A stretch of 64,000 nt of DNA from Chryseobacterium oranimense (GTDB lineage: Bacteria; Bacteroidota; Bacteroidia; Flavobacteriales; Weeksellaceae): the NCBI RefSeq assembly GCF_025244725.1, contig NZ_CP104203.1, forward strand, positions 3,472,001-3,536,000, read 5' to 3'. The position numbers were made by a program, and so were the translations under genes. Under the pieces are notes generated by a model that did not search any database, had not been told where the DNA came from, and saw nothing but the letters and a program-made list of their open reading frames with translations. The stretch's first letter is position 1. Each line of letters opens with the position of its first letter. Positions 8,626 to 16,068 of the stretch are shown here, in pieces.

Positions 8626-9321
8626 ATGGGATCTCCAAAAAAAATTCAGGATATAAAAGTAGCTGTTGATGCCGTTATTTTTGGGTATTTTGATAAACAG
8701 GATCTTCAGATTCTATTGATCAAAAGAAAAATTGATCCGTTCAAAGGAGGCTGGGCACTTCCCGGCGGGCTTGTTCTGGATGATGAAAACCTGGATGATG
8801 CGGTGAAACGGGAGCTTTATGAAGAAGCGGGCATAAAGCCGGATTTTTTGGAACAACTCTATACGTTTGGCAATGTAGGGCGTGATCCAAGAAACAGGGT
8901 GGTTTCTGTGGCTTATCTGGGCCTTGTGAACCCTTCCTATCATGAACTTTTTGCAGATTCTGATGCAGAAGACGCCCAATGGTTCAGTGTGAATAAACTT
9001 CCGTCACTTGCTTTTGATCATAAATCAATCATTGATATTGCGTTAAAAAGACTCCGCACCAAGCTTCAGTATCATCCTATCGGCTTTAACCTCCTGAATG
9101 AAGAATTCCCTTTTTCAGATCTCGAAAATCTCTACAGAACCATTATCGGCCGTGAAATAGACCGTAGAAACTTCCGTAAAAAAATCATGAGTTACGGCTT
9201 GCTCAATGAGACGGAGCATGTAAAAAAAGAAGGAAGCGGCAGGCCCGGTAAACTCTTTACCTTCAATCAGGAAAAATATGAAGAGCTTGAAAAAGAAGGT
9301 TTCTACTTCGAGATTAAATAA
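8626..9321 (+). CDS. NrtR-like NUDIX-winged helix regulator
   Basis: A 231-residue protein with an N-terminal NUDIX domain (residues about 10-145) and a C-terminal winged-helix domain (about 155-231, RNFRKKIMSYGLL then GRPGKLFTF). This is the architecture of NrtR, a repressor of NAD metabolism genes that senses ADP-ribose. The NUDIX box is complete: G48, E54, R62-E63, E66-E67 and G69, so hydrolysis of ADP-ribose may be retained, unlike in NrtR proteins with a degenerate box. Its promoter carries a copy of the 18-bp site found upstream of the neighbouring ADP-ribose genes. In Bacteroidota the same fold is also used by sugar-responsive regulators, but the gene context favours ADP-ribose here. 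Confidence 0.85.
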   Translation: MGSPKKIQDIKVAVDAVIFGYFDKQDLQILLIKRKIDPFKGGWALPGGLVLDDENLDDAVKRELYEEAGIKPDFLEQLYTFGNVGRDPRNRVVSVAYLGLVNPSYHELFADSDAEDAQWFSVNKLPSLAFDHKSIIDIALKRLRTKLQYHPIGFNLLNEEFPFSDLENLYRTIIGREIDRRNFRKKIMSYGLLNETEHVKKEGSGRPGKLFTFNQEKYEELEKEGFYFEIK

Positions 9322-9351
9322 TCCTCATCCCATACTTTTTTGCAATTAGAA

Positions 9352-9375
9352 TTAAACTTAAAACTATAAGTTTAA
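9352..9375. repeat. Inverted repeat after the regulator gene
   Basis: TTAAACTTA (9352-9360) and TAAGTTTAA (9367-9375) are perfect inverted copies separated by 6 nt. There is no T-run, so it is a weak terminator candidate or a protein site in the 212-bp spacer before the NADAR gene. Confidence 0.45.
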
Positions 9376-9459
9376 TGGTCTCCTCTATCTAATTTGTGCA
9401 ATATTAATGTTTATTGTAAATAAATTAAAGTTATTGAAAATCAATGTATTAATTAGATA

Positions 9460-9477
9460 GCGTAAAAATAACACAAA
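9460..9477 (+). promoter_or_regulatory. Operator copy C of the NrtR-like regulator
   Basis: GCGTAAAAATAACACAAA, matching the shared 18-bp pattern GCGTWAWNWHWACACAAA. It lies just upstream of a TTTTG -33 element at 9483-9487 and 34 bp upstream of copy B, so the NADAR promoter is flanked by two sites in opposite orientation. Confidence 0.65.
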
Positions 9478-9507
9478 ATAAATTTTGTTTCTAGGATAAT
9501 ATTGTTT

Positions 9508-9529
9508 TACATTTGTGTATAAATAACGC
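9508..9529 (+). promoter_or_regulatory. NADAR promoter -7 box overlapped by operator copy B
   Basis: -7 box TACATTTG at 9508-9515 with TTTTG 20 nt upstream (ending at 9487). The 18-bp site is at 9512-9529 and reads GCGTTATTTATACACAAA on the minus strand, overlapping the -7 box and the start point. The arrangement copies that at the regulator's own promoter. Confidence 0.7.
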
Positions 9530-9533
9530 AATC

Positions 9534-10073
9534 ATGAAATACACTTTACAAAATATCATTGAAAGGTTTCAGAAAAAAGAAGAATCTGAATTTCTGTTTT
9601 TCTGGGGACATACCGTAAAAGACGAGATTACCAAATCCTGTTTCAGCCAATGGTTTCCGATTCAGTTTGAAGAAAACGGAGTAATCTATAAAACAGCAGA
9701 ACATTATATGATGGCCGGAAAAGCAAGATTATTTAATGACGAAAAGGCTTTAGAAAAAATAATAAAATCCGGAACACCAAACCTGGCTAAGAGTTTAGGA
9801 AGAAAAGTAGAGAATTTTGATCCGAAAATTTGGGATGAAAAAAAGTTTGAGATCGTAAAACGGGCGAACTTTTTGAAATTTTCACAAAACCCAAAATTTA
9901 AAGATTTTTTATTGTCTACGGCTGAAAAAGTGCTTATTGAAGCCAGTCCATATGATAAAATATGGGGAATTGGGATGCTGGAATCTGATTCCAGAGCGGT
10001 AAACCCGGCTTTATGGGAAGGAGAGAATCTGTTGGGCTTTGCCTTAATGGAAGTCAGAGATGAATTAAAATAG
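9534..10073 (+). CDS. NADAR (YbiA/DUF1768) family protein
   Basis: The ATG at 9534 gives 179 residues; an earlier TTG at 9513 lies inside the -7 box and operator and is rejected. The body shows the NADAR signature: FFWGH, FSQWFPIQF, TAEHYMMAGKA (about residues 55-65), and ASPYDKIWGIG (about 140-150). NADAR proteins act on ADP-ribose derivatives; members are known to remove ADP-ribose from guanine and E. coli YbiA is the prototype. It lies next to other ADP-ribose enzymes and has two operator copies in its promoter. Substrate (nucleobase, RNA end or a metabolite) is not decided by sequence alone. Confidence 0.9.
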   Translation: MKYTLQNIIERFQKKEESEFLFFWGHTVKDEITKSCFSQWFPIQFEENGVIYKTAEHYMMAGKARLFNDEKALEKIIKSGTPNLAKSLGRKVENFDPKIWDEKKFEIVKRANFLKFSQNPKFKDFLLSTAEKVLIEASPYDKIWGIGMLESDSRAVNPALWEGENLLGFALMEVRDELK

Positions 10074-10102
10074 TACCACAATCACCAAACACAATATCAA
10101 TC

Positions 10103-10651
10103 ATGGAAAAGACAGAATTACACCCACAAATATTCCTGATCGAAGATTTCCTTTCTCCGGAAGCATGCGATGAATATGTAGCGATGGCGCAGGGAAAAGT
10201 ATTTGAAGAAGCTAAAATTACCATGCATGGAAGACAGATGATGAGCAAAGGAATCAGGAACAATGACAGATTGATGGTTTTCGATAACAACCTGGCTGAA
10301 AATCTGTTCCAAAAAGCAGCAGAATTTCTCCCAAAGGACCACGAAACCTATAAGCTTAAGGATTTTAATGAAATGTTCAGAGTTTATAAATATTCTCCGG
10401 GACAACGGTTCAAAATGCATAGGGACGGGAGCTATATCAGGAATGAAAATGAAAAAAGCTTTTACACTTTCCTGATCTATCTTAACGACGACTTTGAAGG
10501 AGGTGAAACAGAGTTTGAAAATTTATTCACGGTAGCACCGAAGAAAGGTTCTGCACTTGTATTTTACCATCCTCTAAGACATGAAGGAAAAACTCTGATC
10601 AGCGGGATGAAATATGTTTTGAGAACCGATGTAATGTATTCCAATAAGTAA
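10103..10651 (+). CDS. 2-oxoglutarate/Fe(II)-dependent oxygenase, prolyl-4-hydroxylase type
   Basis: A 182-residue protein with the double-stranded beta-helix facial triad. The HxD motif is H106-R107-D108 (FKMHRDGSY), the distal His is H156 or H160 in YHPLRHEGKT, and a basic residue follows for 2-oxoglutarate. TFLIYLNDDFEGGETEF is typical of prolyl 4-hydroxylase alpha-subunit-like enzymes. It is 29 nt downstream of the NADAR gene and probably co-transcribed with it. The substrate may be a protein residue or a nucleic acid base; its presence in an ADP-ribose operon is unusual and unexplained. Confidence 0.85.
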   Translation: MEKTELHPQIFLIEDFLSPEACDEYVAMAQGKVFEEAKITMHGRQMMSKGIRNNDRLMVFDNNLAENLFQKAAEFLPKDHETYKLKDFNEMFRVYKYSPGQRFKMHRDGSYIRNENEKSFYTFLIYLNDDFEGGETEFENLFTVAPKKGSALVFYHPLRHEGKTLISGMKYVLRTDVMYSNK

Positions 10652-10693
10652 AATTCTTTACAGGAATAGGCATTATTATGTCAATTATATTTA

Positions 10694-10722
10694 GCGTAAA
10701 AACAACACAAATAATAAATTTG
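10694..10722 (+). promoter_or_regulatory. Operator copy D and -7 box of the 10727 operon
   Basis: The 18-bp site GCGTAAAAACAACACAAA is at 10694-10711 and a perfect -7 box TAAATTTG is at 10715-10722, 4 nt before the ATG. A weak TTTA -33 lies at 10690-10693, so the operator fills the promoter spacer. Confidence 0.65.
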
Positions 10723-10726
10723 AAAG

Positions 10727-11062
10727 ATGGAAACCGAGTTAAAACCAAGATTTATTGAGTCATTACAAAGAAATAATGACCAGATCAGAGAAGACCGTGC
10801 CCGAACGATCGGAGCAGATTCCGAATTGATTTACAGGCGCAGGATAGAAGACATCGAACTTAAAATAAAAAGGCTCGAAAGGGAACAGGAAGGTCTCATT
10901 GATATCAGCCCGTTAGACAGGAACAGCTTAACCTTTGCGGATTTTCAGCCGGAGGCATTTGTTCGGAAAGACATAGAATTATCATTAACAATCAGAAACT
11001 TAAATATTCAGTTGGAAGTTGCAGTAAAAAGATTTGAATATTTATTCGGTAAAACATTTTAG
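10727..11062 (+). CDS. Coiled-coil protein of unknown function
   Basis: A 111-residue, highly charged, mainly helical protein. A long amphipathic helix (RRRIEDIELKIKRLEREQEG, about residues 38-57) predicts a coiled coil, and a second helical region fills the C-terminal third (LTIRNLNIQLEVAVKRFEYL). No family was recognised. It is the first gene of the run under operator D and ends 2 nt before the VWA gene, so the two products are likely partners. A scaffold or adaptor role is inference. Confidence 0.65.
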   Translation: METELKPRFIESLQRNNDQIREDRARTIGADSELIYRRRIEDIELKIKRLEREQEGLIDISPLDRNSLTFADFQPEAFVRKDIELSLTIRNLNIQLEVAVKRFEYLFGKTF

Positions 11063-11064
11063 TT

Positions 11065-11919
11065 ATGGGAAGTACAAGATACGATATGGATGCTCGTTTT
11101 GACAGAGCAAGAAAAGCAGGTTACGGTTTTAAATCCGCAGGTGAGATTTTCACTCAGAATGCATTGGGAAGAGCTCATGAATCTATGAATCCTAAAGGTA
11201 TTTCCTTCAGGGAATCAAGAGATTCTGAGGTGCATCCGAACTCTGTTCCTATTATTTTGGGACTGGACGTAACGGGCAGTATGGGACATATTCCTCACGA
11301 GCTTATAAAAGAAGGGCTTCCCAAATTAATGGGCGGAATTATCCAGGGCGGTGTTCCGGATCCGGCACTGTTATTTCTTGGAATCGGGGATCATGAATGT
11401 GACAGTTATCCTTTACAGGTAGGTCAGTTTGAATCCGGCGATGAAGAGCTGGATATGTGGCTTACCCGAACCTACATTGAATCCGGAGGTGGTGGAAATG
11501 CAGGAGAAAGTTATCTTCTGGCGTGGTATTTTGCTGCTTTTCATACCAGAACCGATGCTTTTGAAAAAAGAAAACAAAAAGGAATTTTATTTACAGTAGG
11601 AGACGAGCCTTGTTTAAAAACACTTCCGGCATCAGCAATCAGGGAAATTATGGGAGCAGGGCAGCACACCTATACCCATTATGAATTACTGGAAGAGGCG
11701 AAAAAAAGGTATGAAGTATATCACATCAGCGTTCTGCATTCAGAACAGGCGATGAGAGCAGATAAAGGCTGGAAGGAATTGCTGGGCCAAAATTGTCTCT
11801 CGATAGCTGATCACAGGGAAATTCCTAACATTATTAAAGGAATTATTTGCAATACTTTTAAAAATGGAACTTCAGGAACAACAGATAATACAGGATTTGA
11901 TCATATTCAAATGTTTTAA
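11065..11919 (+). CDS. VWA-domain-like protein
   Basis: A 284-residue protein with a von Willebrand A-like fold. The MIDAS-type motif D68-V-T70-G-S72 lies in GLDVTGSMG, followed by a second conserved acidic strand (LLFLGIGDHECDS) and FTVGDEP near residue 178. A glycine-rich insert (YIESGGGGNAGES) lies between. The N-terminal about 55 residues are charged and lack a signal peptide, so the protein is cytoplasmic. VWA proteins bind partners through a metal ion. It is sandwiched between the coiled-coil gene (2 nt) and the adenylosuccinate-synthetase-like gene (3 nt), so tight co-expression is clear. Confidence 0.8.
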   Translation: MGSTRYDMDARFDRARKAGYGFKSAGEIFTQNALGRAHESMNPKGISFRESRDSEVHPNSVPIILGLDVTGSMGHIPHELIKEGLPKLMGGIIQGGVPDPALLFLGIGDHECDSYPLQVGQFESGDEELDMWLTRTYIESGGGGNAGESYLLAWYFAAFHTRTDAFEKRKQKGILFTVGDEPCLKTLPASAIREIMGAGQHTYTHYELLEEAKKRYEVYHISVLHSEQAMRADKGWKELLGQNCLSIADHREIPNIIKGIICNTFKNGTSGTTDNTGFDHIQMF

Positions 11920-11922
11920 ATC

Positions 11923-12999
11923 ATGAAAAAGGCACAAATAGTAATAGGGCTGGGTTTCGGTGATGAAGGAAAGGGAATCACAACGGATTTTCTGGCACAG
12001 CAACACCCGGAATCTGTTGTCATTAGATTTTCCGGGGGACAGCAGGCGGCGCATACAGTAATGATTGATGATAAAAAGCATATTCATTCCAGTTTTGGAA
12101 GCGGAGCACTTCGGGGATTACCGTCTTATTTTACGAAGCATTGTACCATTCATCCTGTTTTCTTATTGAATGAAAGAAAGGAATTAATGGAAAAAAATGG
12201 AAACGTAGAATTGCATATTCATCCTTTGGCCAAAGTGACCACTCCGTTTGATGTATGGCAAAACAGAACCAGTTCCAAAAACCTGGAGCACGGAACCTGC
12301 GGAAAAGGTATTGGTGCCACTATGAAAAGACATGAAAGTCCTTATAAACTATTTGCTGCCGATTTAATAGCACCAAGAGCAATGCTGATTGAGAAATTGA
12401 AGGGAATAGCCTATTACTATGGCTTTATGGAGAAAGAACAGATAGAAGAAGCTCTGAATGATTTTCTGAAGGCAGTGGATGAAATTGACTTGAAAATAAG
12501 TGATTATAATTATCTTAATTCATTCGAAAACCTCATTTTTGAAGGAAGCCAGGGTATTCTTCTGGATATGGATCATGGTATATTTCCCAATGTGACCTAT
12601 GCCAATACCACTTCTAAAAATGCATACGAAATCTGCAGACTTCTGAAAATAGAAGATATTGAAATGTATTATGTGACCCGTATCTATTCTACCCGTCACG
12701 GAAGCGGCTGGATGAGCAATGAAAAGGAATTGAAACTGGAAAACAATCAGGAGGAAACCTGTGTATTTAATGAATACCAGAAAGACTTCAGGTTGGGAGA
12801 TCTGGATTATGATTTACTGAATTATGCCCTTCTTTTGGACGGAGCTTATGTAACCGCGACCAAAAAGAACCTGGTTATAACTTGCCTGGATCAGATCGAT
12901 GAACAGTTTAAGCCAGAAAATATAAAACAGGAATTCGATAGGATCTACGGTTCATATTCCCCATATTCAAAAGATTTAAAAAGCTTATTTAAAACCTGA
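11923..12999 (+). CDS. Adenylosuccinate-synthetase-like enzyme (short PurA paralogue)
   Basis: A 358-residue member of the adenylosuccinate synthetase family, about 70 residues shorter than housekeeping PurA. GFGDEGKG (residues 11-18) corresponds to PurA GQWGDEGKG and keeps the catalytic Asp (D14). GGQQAAHTV (38-46) keeps the His (H44) but changes the usual NNAG. HGTCGKGIGA, FEGSQGILLDMDHG and TSKNA follow in PurA order, and STRHGSGWM replaces the usual TRVGxGPFPTE region. PurA couples GTP hydrolysis to IMP-aspartate ligation. Retaining D14 separates it from phage PurZ, where that Asp is replaced. It is probably a specialised paralogue acting in the ADP-ribose operon; its purine substrate is unknown. 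Confidence 0.8.
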   Translation: MKKAQIVIGLGFGDEGKGITTDFLAQQHPESVVIRFSGGQQAAHTVMIDDKKHIHSSFGSGALRGLPSYFTKHCTIHPVFLLNERKELMEKNGNVELHIHPLAKVTTPFDVWQNRTSSKNLEHGTCGKGIGATMKRHESPYKLFAADLIAPRAMLIEKLKGIAYYYGFMEKEQIEEALNDFLKAVDEIDLKISDYNYLNSFENLIFEGSQGILLDMDHGIFPNVTYANTTSKNAYEICRLLKIEDIEMYYVTRIYSTRHGSGWMSNEKELKLENNQEETCVFNEYQKDFRLGDLDYDLLNYALLLDGAYVTATKKNLVITCLDQIDEQFKPENIKQEFDRIYGSYSPYSKDLKSLFKT

Positions 13000-13091
13000 A
13001 GAAGAAGCATTCAAGCAATAAAAACAATAATTTTTTATATTTAAACTGAATAAAAAATTACATCAACCCAAGATTCTAAATACTAATAACT

Positions 13092-15377
13092 ATGAATATA
13101 AAAGATAAACAAGAATTAATCAAAAAGATTAAGGATTTTAATAGCAACGAAGAATATAATGAAGTAGTAAAATTATTACGCCCAGAAGTTTTGGAGAAAT
13201 ATAATGATTATGAACTATATGCAGAAATTTCCCAAGCAAAATATAGGCTAAAACATGATAATTTTGAAATTTATGCTCAAGAAAGTATAAATATTAAAGA
13301 AAATGCAAAAGCTTTACTTTTTTATGGGCAGTACTTTTTTCAGTTAGGAAATCTTAATAAAGCTAAAGAAAACTTTGACAAAGCATTAGAGCTTGATCCT
13401 GAATATCCCCAACTATACGTTGCTATTGCAAATGTTTTTTATGAAAAGAAAGAATTCATCAATGCAGAAAAATACTATAAAATTTCAATCGAAAAAGATA
13501 AAAATTATCAACAAGGGTATATTGGATTAGGTAACATATATGGTCAAAAATATGAATTTGATAACGCTGAAAAATGCTTTAAAAGGGCACTGGAAATTTC
13601 CCCTAATTCATTAAGTGCAATTGGTAATTTAGGAAATGTTTATTTAAATAAGAAAAATTATTCTAAAGCTGAAGCCTATTATAAAAAAGCATTGGAAATA
13701 GATAATCGAAGTATAAATACATATAATAACTATGGTATTTTACACTATAAAAAGAAAGAATATAATGAAGCAGAAATAAAATATAAAAAAGCTATTGAAA
13801 TAAATTCAAGTTTTGCTCGACCATATCAAAATTTAGGAAATTTATATTTTGCTCAGGAGAAGTATAAAGAAGCGAAAAATGAATATAAAAAGTATATAGA
13901 ACTGAAAAAAGATAAAGATTTCTTGTATGAATTAGCTAATGCAAGAATAAAAGAAATAAATAAAATATTAGCTAATGAAGATTATGTAAAAATTCAAGAA
14001 ATTGTTTCTAAAATAAAAAAAACGTTAGAATACAAAGATAATTGTATTACACACTTCACTAGTTTGTCTGTGGCAAAATTATTAGTTTTTAAAGAAAGTA
14101 AATTTAGGTTATCCGAAGGAGCGTATTTAAATGATACATCTGAGGGGAGAGAACTTTTTTCATTTTTAAATTATCAATCGCCTTTTGGTAGAAAAGAAAA
14201 TCCAGTTGATGAAATTTTTGTTCAAAAGCCTTTTATTGGAAGCTTTGTTTCCGAGAATAAGCATAATGATTTAACAATGTGGAGAATGTATGGAAAAGAA
14301 GGGAAAGAAGAAGCAAAAGGATGTGCAATAACAATGGATGTTAAAATTTTAATTGAAAAAATTCAAGAAGAGCTGGGAATAGATAAATTAGAAGAAAATG
14401 AACTGGAAATTAAATTCTATAAAGTAGCTTATTGGAAGGATAATATGTTTGTTATTCCAGACGAAAGAACTATGGGATCAAAGATTAAAACACTAAATAA
14501 GCATTGTAATGAACTTAAAAAAGCTTTTGAAGAATTTAATATTAAGGAAGAGGAAATTAAATTTCAAATAGATATTGAAGAACTTTTATTTGAAATAGCT
14601 TTTCTTTTTAAAGGAATTGAATATCAATATGAGCATGAGGTTAGATTAGTGCAAAAAGGAATAGGGTTTGACAAAGTTATTAACCAAGAAGAAACTACGA
14701 TTCCAAGAGTTTATATACAATTAGGGAAAATCTCTGAAAGTATAAGAAAAATAACTTTAGGACCTAAAGTGGAAAGAGCTGATGAATGGGCATCAGCATT
14801 TCATTATGAATTGAAAAATAAAGATGTGGAGGCTGAGATCCATATATCAAGACAGCCTTTTAATAATGCCATGAACATTGAATTAATAAAAGGCGACATT
14901 ACAAAAATCCACGCAGATGCTATAGTTAATGCAGCCAATTCATCGCTTCTTGGCGGTGGCGGAGTAGACGGAGCAATTCATCGGGCAGGAGGAAAGCAGA
15001 TTCTGGAAGAATGTATCCAGATAAGAAACCGTCAGGGGAAATGTAATACCGGAGAAGCTGTGGTAACATCGGCAGGGAGCCTTCCTGCAAAATATGTAAT
15101 TCATACTGTAGGGCCTGTTTGGAATGGGGAAGAAAGTAAAAGCTCCAAACTTTTAGAAGACTGTTACAAAAACTCCCTACAACTGGCAGAAAGTCTTAAT
15201 GTTGAAACTATTGCTTTTCCCAATATCAGTACTGGAATTTATAGATTTCCAAAAGATCTGGCTGGGAAAATTGCAGTGGAAACAGTAAAGAATTTTCAGT
15301 CAGAAGTTATTAAGGCCGTTATTTTTGTATGCTTTGATGACGAAAATGAAATGATTTACAAAAAATTATTAGATTAA
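13092..15377 (+). CDS. TPR-DUF2971-macrodomain chimera
   Basis: A 761-residue three-part protein. About six TPRs span residues 75-280; a DUF2971-like domain spans about 315-590, with H321 in HFT, S387 and W397 in SFVSENK...TMW, and E514/E516 in YEHEVRL. A C-terminal macrodomain spans 594-761 ([40 protein letters not shown]), which binds ADP-ribose and in many members removes it. DNA for residues 1-593 is strikingly AT-rich (sampled lines near 22% G+C), while macrodomain DNA matches its neighbours (near 45%). Met594 is an in-frame ATG at 14871 at the exact macrodomain start. This suggests a recent fusion of an acquired module to a resident macrodomain gene. Ends 4 nt before the sirtuin gene. 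Confidence 0.85.
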   Translation: MNIKDKQELIKKIKDFNSNEEYNEVVKLLRPEVLEKYNDYELYAEISQAKYRLKHDNFEIYAQESINIKENAKALLFYGQYFFQLGNLNKAKENFDKALELDPEYPQLYVAIANVFYEKKEFINAEKYYKISIEKDKNYQQGYIGLGNIYGQKYEFDNAEKCFKRALEISPNSLSAIGNLGNVYLNKKNYSKAEAYYKKALEIDNRSINTYNNYGILHYKKKEYNEAEIKYKKAIEINSSFARPYQNLGNLYFAQEKYKEAKNEYKKYIELKKDKDFLYELANARIKEINKILANEDYVKIQEIVSKIKKTLEYKDNCITHFTSLSVAKLLVFKESKFRLSEGAYLNDTSEGRELFSFLNYQSPFGRKENPVDEIFVQKPFIGSFVSENKHNDLTMWRMYGKEGKEEAKGCAITMDVKILIEKIQEELGIDKLEENELEIKFYKVAYWKDNMFVIPDERTMGSKIKTLNKHCNELKKAFEEFNIKEEEIKFQIDIEELLFEIAFLFKGIEYQYEHEVRLVQKGIGFDKVINQEETTIPRVYIQLGKISESIRKITLGPKVERADEWASAFHYELKNKDVEAEIHISRQPFNNAMNIELIKGDITKIHADAIVNAANSSLLGGGGVDGAIHRAGGKQILEECIQIRNRQGKCNTGEAVVTSAGSLPAKYVIHTVGPVWNGEESKSSKLLEDCYKNSLQLAESLNVETIAFPNISTGIYRFPKDLAGKIAVETVKNFQSEVIKAVIFVCFDDENEMIYKKLLD

Positions 15378-15381
15378 ACCA

Positions 15382-16068
15382 ATGAAAAAACTAACCATAT
15401 TAAGCGGCGCCGGAATCAGTGCCGAAAGCGGAATAAAAACCTTCAGAGACGGCGATGGTCTCTGGGAAAATCATAATATAACAGACGTAGCGAGTCCGGA
15501 AGGCTGGAGAAAAGACAGGGAACTGGTACTCGAGTTCTATAATCAGAGAAGAAGACAGCTTCATGAAGTACAGCCTAATGAAGCCCACAAATTGTTAGCC
15601 GAACTGGAAAAATATTTTGATGTTCAGATCATCACTCAAAATATAGACGATCTTCATGAAAGAGCTGGCTCTACCAATATTCTTCACATTCACGGCGAAT
15701 TGTTCAAATCCTGCTCATGCAACAATAAAAATCTGATCTATGAGCAAAAAGACGATATCAGGATTGGAGATAAGGCAGAAGACGGCGCTCAGCTGAGACC
15801 TTTTATCGTATGGTTCGGAGAAGATGTTCCATTATATAAGGAAGCGCAGGAAAAGGTAAAAGAGGCAGATATCCTGGTGGTTATCGGAACCTCTCTTCAG
15901 GTCTATCCGGCAGCCGGATTGATCCATGAAATCAAAGATGACTGTCTCGTGGTGGTGATCAATCCCAACGAAACAGGATTTGGCTACGGAAAAAGAGCTG
16001 TAGTCATGAAAGAATCAGCAACCCGGGGAATGCAGCTGCTGTTTGATAAATTAATAGATCTTGCATAA
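15382..16068 (+). CDS. Sirtuin (Sir2 family NAD-dependent deacylase)
   Basis: A 228-residue sirtuin. NAD-binding motif GAGISAESGIKTFRD is at residues 9-23, TQNIDDLHERAG is near 89-100 and the catalytic His is in HIHGEL near 106. FGEDVP, GTSLQVYPA and INPNETGF follow. The FYNQRRR segment has the Tyr-x-x-Arg pair that marks class III (CobB/SIRT5-like) enzymes and suggests removal of succinyl-type acyl groups. The zinc knuckle is degenerate: Cys-x-Cys is present but the second Cys pair is absent. The reaction consumes NAD and yields O-acyl-ADP-ribose, a macrodomain substrate, which fits the gene upstream. Its last base is the first base of the next start codon. Confidence 0.93.
   Translation: MKKLTILSGAGISAESGIKTFRDGDGLWENHNITDVASPEGWRKDRELVLEFYNQRRRQLHEVQPNEAHKLLAELEKYFDVQIITQNIDDLHERAGSTNILHIHGELFKSCSCNNKNLIYEQKDDIRIGDKAEDGAQLRPFIVWFGEDVPLYKEAQEKVKEADILVVIGTSLQVYPAAGLIHEIKDDCLVVVINPNETGFGYGKRAVVMKESATRGMQLLFDKLIDLA

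Noticed and set aside
11923..12999. PurZ, phage-type 2-aminoadenylosuccinate synthetase
   Set aside because: The catalytic Asp of GDEGKG is kept, whereas PurZ replaces it; no other Z-genome gene is present.
13092..15377. Frameshift or sequencing error as cause of the composition break
   Set aside because: The frame is continuous through the junction and both halves encode complete recognisable domains, so a fusion is more likely than an error.
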